Positions 1-15,096 of a DNA stretch of 64,000 nt are shown here, one piece after another. A model generated the notes under the pieces. The model was not told the DNA's origin and ran no database searches. It was given only the letters and a program-made list of their open reading frames with translations. The stretch lies in contig WMCF01000018.1 of assembly GCA_009792885.1 (NCBI GenBank), positions 1,454,862 to 1,518,861 on the forward strand. Reading direction: 5' to 3'. Each line of letters opens with the position of its first letter. The first letter of the stretch is position 1. Source of the DNA: Eremophila alpestris peregrina (taxonomy: Eukaryota; Chordata; Aves; Passeriformes; Alaudidae). Position numbers and translations under genes: made by a program.

Positions 1-2027
1 TATTTCTTTCAAATGCATTACCTTTTAGTTCAAGTTCATCTGCCATCATGTTAGGACAACCACTGGTGGTATTAGAGTCGTCTGGTGTTTCAAACAATGC
101 TTTGCAGCTTTTCCTTTCTGATCAAGCTTTTATCAGCTGCATTTTTTGACATTTCATTGTTCATCAAATTCTTAGTGTTATTAGGAAATGCAGTACTTAG
201 CAAATCCACTGAAACTATGATCATAGTCTTAAGACATCTGCCTTAAGACACACAAAATCTATAAAAACCTAATGGTTACATTCCTTATCTCAAAGTCCAT
301 ATTTTTCTGCTGTCTGTTGTAAACAGATCCTCACAGAAACTGAAGGAAATCAATGTAATGTATGTATAACATAGTCACCTGCACATGAATAGATAAAAAA
401 TAGTCCCCACAGACATCCTTAGGGCGCTTCACTCTTAATATTTTTCAGCCTCAGGCTTCAGACACTTATTTCCACTGCCAACTTGTCTCTTCAGCAGTTG
501 TTAATCCAGGACAAGATTTTACCTCACCTTCTTGTTACCAAACTTCTTTCATATTCTCACAGACAGAATCCTATCAGAAGCTTTTCAACACTCTAAATAA
601 ATTATATCCATCATCTTGCTTTAATGTACTACTTTTTTTTAACTCAGAGAGTTCTGTGAGTTTAGGAGAAGCACCATTTACTTCTGTGTATGTCATGCTA
701 GTATGTTCTTACCAAATTATAAAGATTCTTGTGCTTTATTAGTCTAATTATTTCCTCAATTTTCTACACACTGAAGTATTTGATTCAAAAATTATTCTTA
801 GCTCCATTTTTAAATGTGGGCTCCATATTGAGCATTTCTGCCTGTGTTGGTGCCTCAGTTTCTGCTTTATGTGAGGAAAAATTGTCCAAGTTTTTAATCA
901 GAAACTACCTTCAGGTATTACAGTACCTCAGCAGCTCTTGGAACTGACTGCAGCAGAGAAAGCAGCATACCTTGAAATGAGAGCTTTCAACACTTTTTTA
1001 AAAAGATTGTTTTCAGATAACTACCTTACTACAAACCTCCTCCACAGTTTTAACAAATCTTGTTATAATAATTCACTGGGTGTTATGCATAAGCTGCTGT
1101 GACACAGTCATTTCCATGAATGGCTTTATTGGGAATATTACCACAAACTGAGGAAAACAAAAGCACTGTGGGAACTTTAACTCTACCAGCTAGACTACTG
1201 TACTTAGCTATGAGGACTATTATTAACCCAGTTACAGAAACATTTACTTGAATAATGAATGAACTATTACCGCATGCTGTAGGCTGTGAGATTTAAAGAG
1301 TAAAGCTGAAATTGTTCACGCAGAACAGTGGAGAACAAACAAGGAAAAGGGAAGAATTTTGTCAAATATTTAATTTTTCTTTTAGGTTAGTTTTGGAAAG
1401 GTATTGATTGACATCTGAGGATAATGATCTTCTTCCCAAAGACTATGATGGAAATGAGTCCATATGTGAAACTGCACCTTTGAGAGGGTGGAGGTAAATC
1501 AGCCCTCAGACAAAAAGCTCCCTATTTTTCCTTCCCTGCAGTAATGGACCCCCTTCCTCCTCCCTCACTTGGTCCCACACAGCTCAAGGCAGTTTTTTAT
1601 CAAGCTGCCAGGAGCACCACAGTCAGGCAGTGCCAAGGCACTTGCTGAGCAGTCCTGACCCCACCAGGCTCGAGCTGCTGCTGCCTAGAAAGGTGCCCAG
1701 CTGCCCCACAGTGTCCCAGCTGGCCACTGGCACAGAGGACACAGAGTTATTACAGAGCCACTGTGAGGAGGAACCACCACCCCTCTGGTCACACCTCTCT
1801 GAGGCCTCAGGCCATTGGTGCTTCCATACAGGAAGCTGAGAGTCCCCTTGAGTACTTCATGGCCACCTCTCTGGACATTTCTGCAAGGTCTGCTCCTTTC
1901 AGAAGGCAAAAGGATTTACAGCTGGGTTTTCCATGGCCCAGATAAAGGACAAGGTGAGTAGCAGATGAAGGTGGATGAAATGACACCCCTTCTGGCTCCT
2001 TCCTTGCTTCCTTCTCCCTACCTTCTT

Positions 2028-2066
2028 GCCAAAAAAAAAAAAAAAAGAGAGAGAGAGAGAAAGAAA
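2028..2066 (+). repeat. Poly(A)-(GA)n microsatellite
   Basis: A run of about 16 A passes directly into GA dinucleotides and then a short AAAG-rich tail. No SINE body is recognisable to its left, so it is a simple repeat and not a retroposon tail. Confidence 0.85.
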
Positions 2067-5000
2067 TGAACTGAAATTATTTGAGTGCCTCAAGCTGAAC
2101 TCACAAATAGTTTCAGGACTTTCAAAACCACATTTCCGTGTAAATTTACTCTCCCTCCAAGGATTTCACCAGCTTCTCCCTCACTCCTGGCTTTATTTTC
2201 TGACTGGTTATGGTGTGTTGAGAGGCCAGCAATAAGTCCATTGTTAACACTGCTCAGCCTTCTGTTTATTGGAAACAACTTTCTTCCTCTGTAGGGCTGC
2301 CCATGAACTGTCTTAAGATGTTTCAAGCTCCTTGCAATCCTGTTTGCACCATACCTGCCTTTACTTTTTTGACATCTCTCCAATCAACTCCAAAACTGTT
2401 TTTTACTACAGGTTTTAATCACCTGTTTTTCTAGAATAGTATTTTGATTTAACACAATTGTTACATTTTTCCCAGGTGAAAATTAACCATTTATTGTCAT
2501 TTGTTATTTTTCACTAGGCTGAATTCAGATATGCCAGTTTTCCCTGATATGCTAGGAAAAAACTTCTCCAAACTTTAGGGGTATATGTAATTTATCCCTA
2601 TCCACATGGTAACAAAAAAATACTGTTTATTTCGTCATCAATTCACTGAGTCCCTTGAAGGTAGACTGTTAGCAAAACAGTAGAAAAAAGCTTACCTTAT
2701 TTTTTAATTTTTAAAAGTTATTATTATTTCTACAGCTACTTTTGCTGCAAGCTTTTCGTATTTAAAATCACTTTGTATTTATTGTATTTTTTTAATATGA
2801 AGCTGTCTATATTTCTTTTGTGGATGCATGGAGGAGGGATTTTAATTTCCTGAAAGATACCTGAATGGCTCCAACCACCTGTTCAGTCTTTCTGCGGGGC
2901 CATCTGGCAGAGGGAGCTGCAGGGACCCAGCCTCAGCCTGTGTGTCCATACTCTGACCAAGAGGGTGCCTGCTCTCCTCCCAGTGGGAACCACCCTGCCA
3001 TGTCCCAGGGCCAGCTTCAGCTTCATGTGTGCACTCTCAGAGCTCACTCCTGTGATGAAGCTGAGAAAGGATTCACCAACAGGAGACAGATGAGATGTGC
3101 ACAGAGAGCTGCATTGCACATCACTGGGAATCACCTCACTGCTCTGAAACCTCTGGCTTTAATAGACATTTTTATTGGCTCTGCCTCCCAAGGTTTTTTC
3201 CTCCTGTCTCCATTCATCTTGCCACTCATAAAAGAGTCCAGAGTTTGTACAGGGACACAAAAGCCATTTGAATAAGACTAGGTTAATTTCTATATCACAG
3301 TCATTCCAAGAAGCAACATAGCTGGTACTGTGTCTGAGTGTAAAGCATATTTGGACTGCTTTCATACTTTAATGAAAAGTATATTCCACTGAGTATCAAC
3401 ACCAAACAACATTACCTAGAGATATGTTAGTAATAGTTCTGTTGCTTACTGGAAGATTAAGATTTCACAATTCTCACAGAAGCACATCATTCTATGTAAA
3501 TTCCTCTTAAACCTCGATAGCAGTATTACAGAACTGATAATTTATTTATTTTAAAAATGCCAGCAGGGTATGACCACTGAGATGAAACATCTCATTTTCA
3601 AGAACATCTTCAGGGATGATGGCAAATTACAGGCACTCACAGCGATGCACGTGGCATTAAAGAATTCAGTGTGTGATCAAATACAACAAGTACAGGACTG
3701 TTGGAGTTTTATATAAGCAGAACAATAAATTTGCCTAAAAGGTAGATGAATTGTGATAGAATGTAACATTCTGTACTATGGTGTTCTAGTTCAATGGCTC
3801 TGAATAGCTAAGGAATTTTGTTTAATTTTTATTTCAGAAATTTAAACTCTCTCATCTTCACAGCTCTCAGTCCGTGTTAGTTATCAAATATGGTTTGGTA
3901 TTGCACTAGACAGAGAAATAATAACCTAATAAACAGCAGAACAGTTTCATATAAACTAGATTTTTTTTCATTTTTCCTCCCAGGGAAACTATCATAGAAT
4001 TTCTTGCTGCTATTTTATATAAGATACTGCTGTGGAGTTTATATTTTCTTTCTTATGTTAAGTTCTTTTTTTTGTTTTTCAAGAATTTCATAATTTGTTC
4101 ATCTTTGTAATTTTTTTTTTAATCTCAGACTTTCCACTGTGTTACAAAAACTATCCAGTGATCAAAACACTAATGATACACATGAAGCTTCATTTGCTGA
4201 AATAAAGCCACAGGTGGCTTAATAAAAAAAAATCCACTTTCCATCAGAGCAGCAATGGTCTGGAAATTGCCTTATAAGTAAATATGCATCCAAAGATCAC
4301 AGAAGGTACAGAAATATTTTAAGGGCTCAGTGTAAGGTTTTCCTGCTGAAGTATATCATGCTGTACTTCTTATTCCTTTTTTCAATACTGTTTCTGTAGA
4401 AAGATGCCTTTAAAAAAATCATAATGAAGAAGTTCTCAGTGCTGCACAACTCCCAGATACAGACACTATCACATGTTTTAAAGGCTTTGGGGTCAGACAC
4501 TCACCTGGTATAGGCCAGGATGGCCCTGCTGACTGCAGTGACAGCTCGTATCATGTGGGGCTTCAGCTTTCATGATTTCCATGAAGTCTCTGTAGAGTAC
4601 AGTGGGTTACAGATTTAAATGCTTGTAGTTTTGGTGATTACACAAATGTTTCCAAAGAACCTGATGTGGAAACAAAGCTGTGTTTCTCTAGAGAACAGAT
4701 GTTTCTCCCTGTTTAGACACTGCAGTGACCACTGCATGGGAAAAAATTTATCTTTCTGAAGTCTCATTTGCCTGAGAGTCTCTAAAGCTCATGCCCAGGG
4801 CCTGGGCATAGCCTGCCCTGCCTCCAGCACATGCAATCTCCCTGAGCTCACACAGACACAGCCCTTCTGTGGGTGTGCAGGACCAGGGCACACAGGCTTC
4901 TGGTGTCATGCATATTCACCACTCTACTGGGATACTTCATGCTGTTTTACTGGGGGAAACATTTCTTCAGTGTTCCCCAGGACTCCCTTCAGTAGGGGAA

Positions 5001-8000
5001 TTATTCAGTACTAAAAACCACTTCTCTACTACCTCCATTCCCTATCCTAAAACAGAAGCAATGATTACCTGAGAATATATTTATAATCCCTCCTGTGTTC
5101 TGCCCCTGCCATGGACCTTGGGACATTCAGAGTAGCAGTAAGAAAGTTTCAGATTATTTTTACCTCATTAAGAATGGCACCAGTCCATTATTTTCCTCTT
5201 CATCCTGTGCTACACTGGTTGCACCTTGGCCACATATGAGCTTTGGCCTGCAGCCTCTGGAGTGCTGGTTCAGCATGGACTCCTGCTGTTTTCCCTGTTG
5301 GGAAGCTTGAGATGATCATCTGCAATAGTCCTCACAGCCAGTGTGGGTTAAAAACCTGTTTTGTGAGTATTTTGTGTCTCATGCCCATCCCATTGCAAGG
5401 TGAACCTTTTTCCCGGTTCTCCTTTCTATCATGTGCAAACACAGAGCACTAATGGCTGGGAAAGCCTTTGGCTAGAGCTTCTACCTGAATTTCAAAGCAG
5501 AGGACTGACTGGGATAGTGTGTGTGTACCTGGGAACATGACAGGATCACAGGATGGGCTGTTTCCTCCTGCAGAAATTGACTTCTTCTCCAGCCATAGCC
5601 CACAGTCCTCCAGCTGCAGCTTGAAACCTCAGCAGAGAAATCTGGGTACTCAGCAGAGCTGAAATACACACCACTGTCTGCTACAGCTGCATTCCATGCC
5701 CTCCACAAGTCCAATGAGCTGGAGTTTAAGCTCACTTAAAGAGCTGAGTCCTGAACGTGCAGGTGAAGAAAATACATTCAGGACAAATGTGTCAAAAGTT
5801 GGATCAGAAATCTATATCCCAAACAGGATAAAATGCAAGAAGACAGATTTCTGCTCCAGACTAGGCTAGACAGAGAGACGTAAGAAAGAGAATAAATCTG
5901 TACAAATATTGGAAAGAGGACCATTACGAAAAAAAGAGAGGAGCAGAGGTATTCTTAGTACTGCCAAAGAAAAATTGAGATTGATCTCGCAAAGCTTGAG
6001 GCAAAAGAGCAAGAGCACTTCAGCAGTGTAAAATGTAAGGAAATAGAAGTGAGACACTATGGATCCAGACTTTGCCTCAGTTTCCCACAGGGATGATGAG
6101 TTTAATCATGAGAGGAAAAGACAGACAATGGCAAAAAGAGCTGGAAATCACAGTGGAAACAAAACTCAAGGAGTTGAATGCACTTGGTTCAGAGAAAACG
6201 TATGATCTCATCTGTGCGTTCTGAAAAATACTGGCACCAAAAATGGCAAGAGGGGTGCTTCAGAAGGAAAACAAAGTGCTCAGATTAATTCTAGACTCAT
6301 TAGTCTGTCTCAGCAGTATTCATGGTTTAAAACAGATTCTGAAGAAAATCGTAATTTTAAAAAGTGATAAAACGCAACAGGAATGGTTTTAAGGTAGCTT
6401 CTGCTAGATCGTCCTAGATAAAACATTGCATTTATCTAATAAAGAAAATATTCCATATTCCAAATATAAATATTACATACAAAGTCTCTTGGCTTTAGTA
6501 GGATATTTTACTATAGGTCATGTGGAAATCCTTTCTTTAAACTGGAAAATCTGGGGTCAGTTGGGAACGTGAAAGGTGAGTAAGAAACTGGCTTAGAGAT
6601 TGGAGTGTGGAGGAAAAGGAGACAATGAGTAATCCTGCAAGAAATATGGGGCTGGAGGGAGGCTACTAGGAGAGACTCCAAAGTCTTAATATTTTGATAA
6701 TGACCTTGTCAAAGGCATTAGAACTGTGCAGATGAATTAGCTGGTGACCTAATGTTAAGGAACATCATGAATAGAGAGGGATAGCAGAATACCATACAAG
6801 AGAAGAATTATATGGCCCTCGAGGCTAAAGTAAAGGGAAGGGATGAAATCCTAGAGTACCAAAAATGAGCTCATGCTCTTGAGAACAAAAGATCTTCATG
6901 CAGAACCAGTCCTAGCTTCCAGCTATGGAATTTGGTCAGTCATGCCAGCATAACAAAACTGTTATCTCTCATTGATTGGAGTGATAAAGAGTCTCCAAAA
7001 CACCTTTAAATTATGGAACAAAATTGTCCGGGCAAAGCAAGAGGAGGTGACATTTTACACTCTGCTCCAGGGTGAATGGGTGCCCCATCCACATCATCTC
7101 CATAAAATCCTCCTGTGAAGGACAGCCTCACACACAGGTATGTGTGGGACAGCCACTGGAGCTCCCTGTGGCTCCTGACCCCTGAGAAAGGGCAGCCTGT
7201 TGCATTCTCTGGCTGAGAACCTCGGGGAACAGCAGACCCAAGGGTGTCCAGCTGCAGGGTCTGTCTCACCACAAGTTTCTCAACAGTCCGGACCAGGAAC
7301 AGGGGGTTTGGAGCAGGTTCAGAAATAACAGATGGTCAGCCTCAAGGGACTGGTTTTGGAGGAGAGTGCTCCCCAATCCCTCAGTAAGAAACAGCAGGAG
7401 TTATTTTTTCCCCCCAATGTGGACATGGCAGCCTCCATTGCTTGGCACCTTTTTTTGGTCAGTTTTCATATGCCATGGAGGGCATGGGCACAGATGACTT
7501 TTTGCAGAGCAGTTTCTCTTGAGACCCTGTGAAGTCTCAAGGAGAAACATTAGCCAAGAAAATAAAGCAGAAGCCAACTCTAAATTTGTTCCCTTGCCAT
7601 ATTGCTCTGCCACCACAGACGTGAGTGCTTGAATTCAGACCTAAGCTTGCAAATTCACAAATCCATTTCCCTGAGCTAGAGGTACTTTGCATAAGCTGAA
7701 TGGAGGCAGTTTGGATTAACTTGGCTATAGATCCAATACAGACCCAGAATTTGGGTGTTCTCACACAATAGAGGAAAAGAAGCCTTCTTTTAGCTTGCTG
7801 AATAACTACTGAACAGTATTTTCAATAATCTTCACAGAGTCTGTAATTATTAAATCTGACTCTATAAGCAGTGGATAAAGATCTTGGAAGGTTTGACATG
7901 GTAAATAGTCCAAATATCAAGTTCTAGCAAGGTGTGCAGATGGCCAGTTCTGTGTGTGAATAAGCCATTAAGGTATTTATAAAAAGCCAGAAAATAACCT

Positions 8001-11000
8001 ACCCAAAAGTCTCTCAGATCAGAGAAATAAATTTAGTGGCTATTTTTCAGCTTTGAAGGAAAGAGCATCATAGGTCTATCCAATTTCCACATGTTAAGAC
8101 CTCAAAATTACAGTCAAATATGACTTTGGAGTTATTACTGCTGCAATATAAGGAGTTGTCTATAAAAAATGCACAGAAAGAGTTTGTCTGAAAAACAGGA
8201 ATTCTGATGACACAGTATCAGCAAGGAGCTTGGTAAAGATCCCAAACACATCTATAATACATGGGCTGAAATCATGGTTTAAATTTATTGTTCAATTACA
8301 GCTTCAGGCTCTTGGAGTTCACTGCTGCCAAGAAATATATATGACATTAAATTATGGAATATTTTCTTTAATATTTTAATACATTTGAGTACTTGTAACA
8401 TTTTATTTAAGCATATTATTCAGAGAACAGAAAACATTGCTCTTTCCTAATTAAAGTGTGAGTCAGCAAGACCAATAAAATGCTTACTCCAGTGTTGGAG
8501 AAAACTGTGAAGAGGGAGAAAATTCCTATTAGAAAGTCCCCTATAATCCTGGCAGTGCCTGCCTGAGTGACATCTCAATGTATTTTTGCTGAGTTAAGCC
8601 TTACAAGGCCCATCCACTTATGGCACAAGATTTCATTTCACCCATTAATTTATTTGATTTGTCAAGAGATTAATAGGCATGTGAGATGTTAGTTAAAATT
8701 TCAGAGCACCTTGTGAGGCTCTGTCAGATAGAGGAAGGCTATTATTAGCAGGAGTGTAGATGCTATCTGAAGAGTGCAGGGTCACAAAATGTGAGGTGGG
8801 ACTGGTCACCTTAGATGGGAAGGGCCAGGCAGACACTGGGCAGTGCATTCCCACAATGATCCCAGCAGCAAAACTATCAAAAAAGGACCAGATAAGGGAT
8901 GGTATCAATTTCCAAAGAGTATTCTGTCAGGGTTTGAGGTGTTTTGCTTCTTGTGACACCTGCAAGACACACTCTACCTTGTAGCTCTGTAGAAGTATAA
9001 GGATTAGCAGACTGAAATTTGGTCTCTCACTTCTAGGGTTGGACCCACCCCTGAAGAGCTCAGCAGCTGGAGGCTTGACCAGCTACCTCTGGAAAATGCA
9101 GGTCTGCTCCTTGGTGCACTCATGATCTGTCATCCAGAGGACTGGGATCCAATTTTATTCCACCTTTTCTGTTCTTTGGAAGCCACAGCAGACAAAGAAT
9201 GCATCCAGGCCTCACCCCTACTTGAGTTTAGGCTTTCAACAGGCTCTGTAGCTGAATGTGAGAGGCAGGAAGAGCCCTTGGTCCTGTAACTCAGATGGAG
9301 CTCTGTGGAGCAACAAGAGCAGTGCAGAGGATTACAAAAGATTTTCACCTTTACTCTTGCTCTTCTAATTGCTGAATGGATCAATCATTAAGGCAGCTTG
9401 CATGGCTTTTCAAATGGTTTTGAATGATTTGTGAGCATCCAACTTTCTCCCTTTTCTCAAGAACCATTGAAGAGGTTGTCTATGATCTGAGATCTGTTAA
9501 GTAGGAATGCAGTATTTAAACTGGGATTACCCTCTCAGCTGCAAATTTTTAATAAAATTTCTAAATGGCAACATTACTGTCATTAGTAATGAAGTAGATA
9601 CAATTATTGCTAAGTGAGCATTCGATACACATTAATAGCATCTCATTCAAACATGCAGGAAAATTGCATTAGTTCCAGAATGTATCCTGCAGGGAACAGT
9701 CTTTCACTGCCATGAGGCCAGATTCCCATGTTGTTCAAACCCATACAGTTAAAAAAATAATTCTGATAACTTCTGGTAGGTTTGAGAGAAAAATATTTTC
9801 AACAGCCTTCCACAAATCAAGGGTCTGATCCCTTGTGAGTGAGGGGTAAGTCCACAAAGGAGTTTGGCCACTGCAATGCTCTTCTACTCCACAGCCTCCC
9901 TGATACTCCCTGTCTCACTAAGTTTGTCAACTGGGAGCACTTCAAAACAGGAGATGAGGGTCAGAAACTCCTCAGGAAATGAGAGCATCTGAAATTAGAT
10001 TTCTCATACCTGGAAGGTCCTCCCACCACTAAAAACCTGGTAAAACCAGGTGTCAAGGGGCAACATGGCCACCTGAGTCTCATACACTGCACAGGTGGGT
10101 GCTGAGCTTCTGGTGAAGGATTCCAACCTCTGGGCCATGCCTAGGCAGCATCTTGGCTTCAGGTAATGTCACCCCACTGTGAGGGTCACATTCAGAGATG
10201 GTGATGCTCTTCTCCACTGCCATCCTTCCAGGAGACTTTCTGAAGTGAAACATTGCTGCTGCATAGATCTCCTGGAAGAGACAGCTGTCTGCTGAAGTTT
10301 GCTGTGTCTTCAAATATTTAATGAAATCCTTTCAGAAGCTGTGGCTGAAATTAAAGCTGAGAGAAGAGTCTGGTAGGATTTGAAAAGCCCAATTCAGTGA
10401 GAGTCATGAGAGTCTCTTGAAGCAAAGCTCTCTGAAGTGGTGCAGTCATTGCTCTGGATGAACTTATGTTTGCCTTGTCCCTGTAGGAGTGGAGCACATT
10501 CCCCACCAACACACAGTCTCGTTGTTCTAAAGAGGGATTTTCTGAACATCAGCAGCTTGTCCAAATGCTAATCCTGAAATTATTGAAGCAATTCTCTAAA
10601 GACTATTATTTTTCCAATACATATTGGAGTGTTATTCTGAACACTGTTTTTCTTTTCATCTGTCCACAAAACCTGCAAGAGATTTTCCTATTTAGGGAGT
10701 GAGTCTGCACCTTTGAATTTTGCAGGAATTTTAGTATTTAAAGAATATAAATCCAGATTTTTTTTTTAATGTGGTACATAAAATAGGACTTTTCCAACAG
10801 CCAGAACTTATAAACATCATGTATTTTCCCCTTTTTAAGGGGAGTGGCATAACAGTGTTGCCAGAAAAGAAATATTCCCTGTTCTCTTTCCATTTCTTTC
10901 TTGTACACACACATTTATAGTGAATGTCAAGAAAATGACAGCATAAATTACCATAACTGAGAGTTTAGAAATTGCCCAGAACTGTAAAATGTTGGACTGA

Positions 11001-11519
11001 AAACAGTCAGAGCTTCTGACTTGCTGAGTTCTGACCATGAGCACTGTAGTGGAAGAAGATGGACATGGACCTTGCAGTAAGAGACTGGCAGTCTGTCTAA
11101 GGAACTCTCACTCTGTGACTGAAAACATCCCAGATAACACATATCCCCAAAGCCATTTGGGCTGAAATGTGGATCTCCTCCTCGTAGTACCAGATTTGTG
11201 GATTTCTGCACTTTGAGAGCAGCAGTGTTAGTGCTACCAGCCACCACACTTCACCCTTCCCCTTCCAGACAATTCCATTGGTATGATGCCATAGTTTCTA
11301 CCTGAAGATCAGTTTTCTCTCACAATTAAAGCCTCCAGTGTAATGTTTGCAGAGGTCTGACAATCCAGGATTTACCTGGAACGTGTGGCTGCAGGCAGAA
11401 GCGCCAGTGGTAAATGATGTGGGTAATCAGGAAGATCCAGACATCAAGGCCCTCACTGTGAGCATGACAGCACTGCAGCATTCATGCCATGCTTCCCACC
11501 ACATCCTGTGTCTCCTCTT

Positions 11520-11557
11520 TGCTTCCATTACATCTATGTCTTGCTTCCATTACATCT
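11520..11557 (+). repeat. 16-bp direct duplication, 22-bp period
   Basis: The 16-mer tgcttccattacatct occurs at 11520-11535 and again at 11542-11557 in the same orientation. This is a small local duplication with a 6-bp spacer. Confidence 0.85.
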
Positions 11558-14500
11558 CAGTTTCCATCTTCAAACATCAACATTGCATGGGCGTGGTGTG
11601 GTTTTAAACTGCCCTTGGATGTCCTTCGTTTTCGTGCAGGGAATACCAACACATTTCCCCATCATGTATTTTCTGAAAAGTTTCATCTAAAACCAACATA
11701 TTTATGTTACAGATATCAGATCTGGGTTTTTCAGAATCAGCATCAGCAGAATGTGTCAGAATAAGGCAGTGAATATCTTGGCATACCTGTATTCCTTTCC
11801 CCATACATGCAGGAAAGGAGTGGATTCAAGACACTGCGACTCTAATTTACAAGCGACTTTCACAGTTTTCTGTTTCACATGTAAAGCAATTAACTCCCTT
11901 AATCCTGAATATTTTCCTGTAGTCTTACAAATGCTGATAATTATTTGGAAATTAGAGCAGCAGCATCAAATTTTTATGGAATATTTTGTTCAGGATTTAC
12001 TTACTTCTTCAGGAATATATGTGTTAGTGTGGTTGCTTTCCCATAGGAACTCACAAGAAGGATGCTGCTTAACACCCCAAATGTTAAAAAACTAATAGTC
12101 TCTTCTAGAAGTGAATCTGCAGAGAGTGAAGTGGCCCATGATGATTCATAATTTTCTGGGAATAAGCAACCCAAGACTGTGTCATCAGAATGGGCAAATA
12201 CCATAAGCACAGCAGTTTTGTTAACAGCCACCTGAGGTTAAATAACTTGCTTGAACATCATCCAGACATCCTGTAATGGCTGTGAGGTCACCATGGCAAA
12301 AAATGGAGGATAATGTGTGAGTTCAAGGACATAGCTCAGCTTTATATGCTTTGCTCCTGGGTAAAAAATATTCCTGTCCTTTATTGATCTTGTAATGATC
12401 CTAACACAAAATAGGGAAATAGCCAATACGATGTATTTCTCAAAGAAATGAAAAAAAAGTGAAGCGCTTTCATGTTCTTTCTTAACTGAGTGGTTCAAAC
12501 ACCTCTGCAGATTTTCGCTTGAATTTACTGATTTTGTCCTTTAAGCTTTTTGCAGGTGGAAATTTTCCTGGGGAAAAAACAGGCTCCCAAAGAGAAGTAA
12601 CCACATTGTTGCCACAGCTGAAACCTTGGAACCCTCCACAAACATTTTCACAGGCTGAAGGAGTAGCCAGGCAATAGGCACTTTCAAATTGTTGCTATCT
12701 ACCTTAAATCATCCAGAGCAGCCCTGTGTATTCCCAGTTTTTGGCCCGAGGTGCAGGTTTCTTGGGCCTCCTGGAATGACTCCAAATCCCGACCGAGATG
12801 ACGGTGCCAAGGCCTTAAGTGCTGCAGCCCTGCTTCCATCACTGAGCAGAGCCAGGGAAGAAAAGCGATCTGGGTCCTGCCAAGCACACACAAACGACTC
12901 CCTGAGCCCATTGTTGCCTTGCTTCCCTTAAAATAGGGGTTCTCTTCTTTTCCTGGCCGTGTTTGCTACCAGTCTGTGATGCTGACTTGTTCCCAAATGT
13001 GAAAGGAGACCCGGGTGGGCTGTGAAACCGCGGGAGCCAGGGGCTTGTCTGGTGAGAGGAAAATCTCATGCTTCCTTTCCCAGCCCTGATGGAGCTGGTG
13101 GCCACCTCCAGCAGCAGGTAGATCACCACCCTCCTGGTAGCTCACCCCACATCCACAGTGTCCCAGGTCAGGCCAGTCCCAGGATTCCAGACTGCAAATG
13201 ACCCCAGTGCCAGCAGCAGAAAAGGCTCCTTTGGGATGCACATCCCTCCTGAGCCCTGCCTCGTCCTGCTCTGCACCACTCCTTGGAGTGCAACAGTGGC
13301 GTGGGCTGTGCTGGGCTGGAGGCAGCCAGAGGAAAGGAAAGCACCAGGGGCAGTAAATAAGTGCATGTTAAAAGTTAATGCCATCAGTCAAAAGCCTCAG
13401 AGATGGAACATTATCAATCTTTGAAAGTTATTATGCAGAAGCAAGCTGCTGAGTGCATAAATATTTTATAGATCTTAAACTATTGAACAGTTATTGGAGC
13501 TGGGTTTTAATCTCTTTCAGCCTGACTTGACAAAATAACAAAGAAGGGGGTCATAGTGAGGAAACAGGCTATGAACTAGTACGATGAAACCTTGGAGTCT
13601 ATCCAGAGAGTCCATTCTTCTCATACTGATAATTCTTGTAATTCACTGACTTTAATGAAGCCACTTTTTATTCACACCCAAAATAAGCTGGAAAAAATAC
13701 AGTGCAAAGCTCTTGATTAATCTTTGGAAGGTTTGCAGTATTTGAACCTCATCATCTGTGTTCCAAGGTCATCTTCTGTGTGGTAAATATTCCTAGTGCC
13801 TTTCAACTGCAGATGTAGACTTTATTTTGTCATAAAACCAAAGGAACAGACTTGATATATGAGGGCCTTTAGATGTGCCCTAAAGTTCTTCCCACAAATG
13901 CACAGGAAAATTCTCAAAGTTTTCCTGAAGGAGTGCTTTATACTGTGACTATGACCCTTTACATCTCCATAATGGCTTCATTTGCTGTGTAAATTTTAAG
14001 AAACATTGGGAAATGCCCCAGTGTGGCTTTCCAAATGATAAGGCAGTGCTTCTCCCAGCTGCACATAAGACCTGCATTTTCTCACCTGCACAAACAAGGA
14101 TGAACCCACTAAACTGCAAACTGGGCTTTGCAGACCCTTTCCTTTTGTTTGTTTCCTGCAAAGCCTTTGCTTTTGTCTGTTTCCTGGAGAGGATGTTGCT
14201 GATGGACTCTGGACAATTAAACTTTGCTGGCTGCCTCAGGAGCAGCTGCTGCAGCGCTCCCACCTCCCTCAGGTGGCCCACCGCAGCTGCCTGCAGCAGA
14301 GGATTCCTGCCCCAGGGCTCATCATGCTGGGATCAGGGCCCTGGTGCTCTGAGGGTGTGTGGCAGGTGGAAAGTGGAGCTGCCTCAAATGGAAACTCAGC
14401 ATCCACTGCTTTCCATCAAGTGGGCACGGTTTGCCCTGCCTGGAGAATGCCCCTGGAAAAGCCTCTCCTCCTTTATGGGAAGGGAAGAACAAACCCTGCC

Positions 14501-15057
14501 AGGCCCTGCCATCAGGACTCTCCTCTGCCATGACTGAACCCTCCACATGCTCAGAGCACAGAAAATGGCCTGCCCTTAAGCACAGCCTGACAAATGTCTT
14601 CTCTTTCTTTTCCACTTTTGGGGGTTTTTTGTTTGGTTTTGGTTGGGGTTTTTGTTCCCCAAATCTCTGTGTGTGTAAGACAGGAAGATCTGTTTTCCTG
14701 AAGTCACTCTATAAATTAGTTGTCTGGCTTGGATCCTGGGATGGAAAGGCAAACCTCTCTACTAATCTATTAGAAAACCTTATTCAGGTTAAAGGGAGGC
14801 TGGTTTCTAGCTCCTCTTTCTACTGAATATTGCCACATGTTTTCTAATACAAAACACTGGCACAAATTTTTGTGGTCAAAGGTTAAAGATCAAAAATATA
14901 ACTTTTTTGGAAAAGTGTCCCTTTCTGCTGCTTTTAAGGCTTGTCAGCCTTGCTCAGACAGACAAGAGGTGTCCATAGAGCACTTGTACCAGCATGGACT
15001 GGAGGAACATTGGGCATGATTAGACTCTGCCTGTGTGATAGCAGTGTAGCTTAGACC

Positions 15058-15096
15058 CCATTAAATTAAATTAGACTTCCCATTAAATTAAATTAG
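15058..15096 (+). repeat. 17-bp direct duplication, 22-bp period
   Basis: The 17-mer ccattaaattaaattag occurs at 15058-15074 and 15080-15096. The unit itself contains an internal ttaaa/attaaa repeat, and the array is AT-rich. Confidence 0.85.

Noticed and set aside
6066..6095. MIR-like tgcctcagtttccc motif
   Set aside because: Only about 15 bp match a MIR 5' region, and flanks do not continue the element.
12236..12275. Possible MIR-like ggttaaataacttgc motif
   Set aside because: The match is short and the following aggtcacacag block is absent.
14013..14537. 174-codon + frame
   Set aside because: It is overlapped by similar-length frames in other registers and on the other strand. The sequence does not resemble any protein I know.
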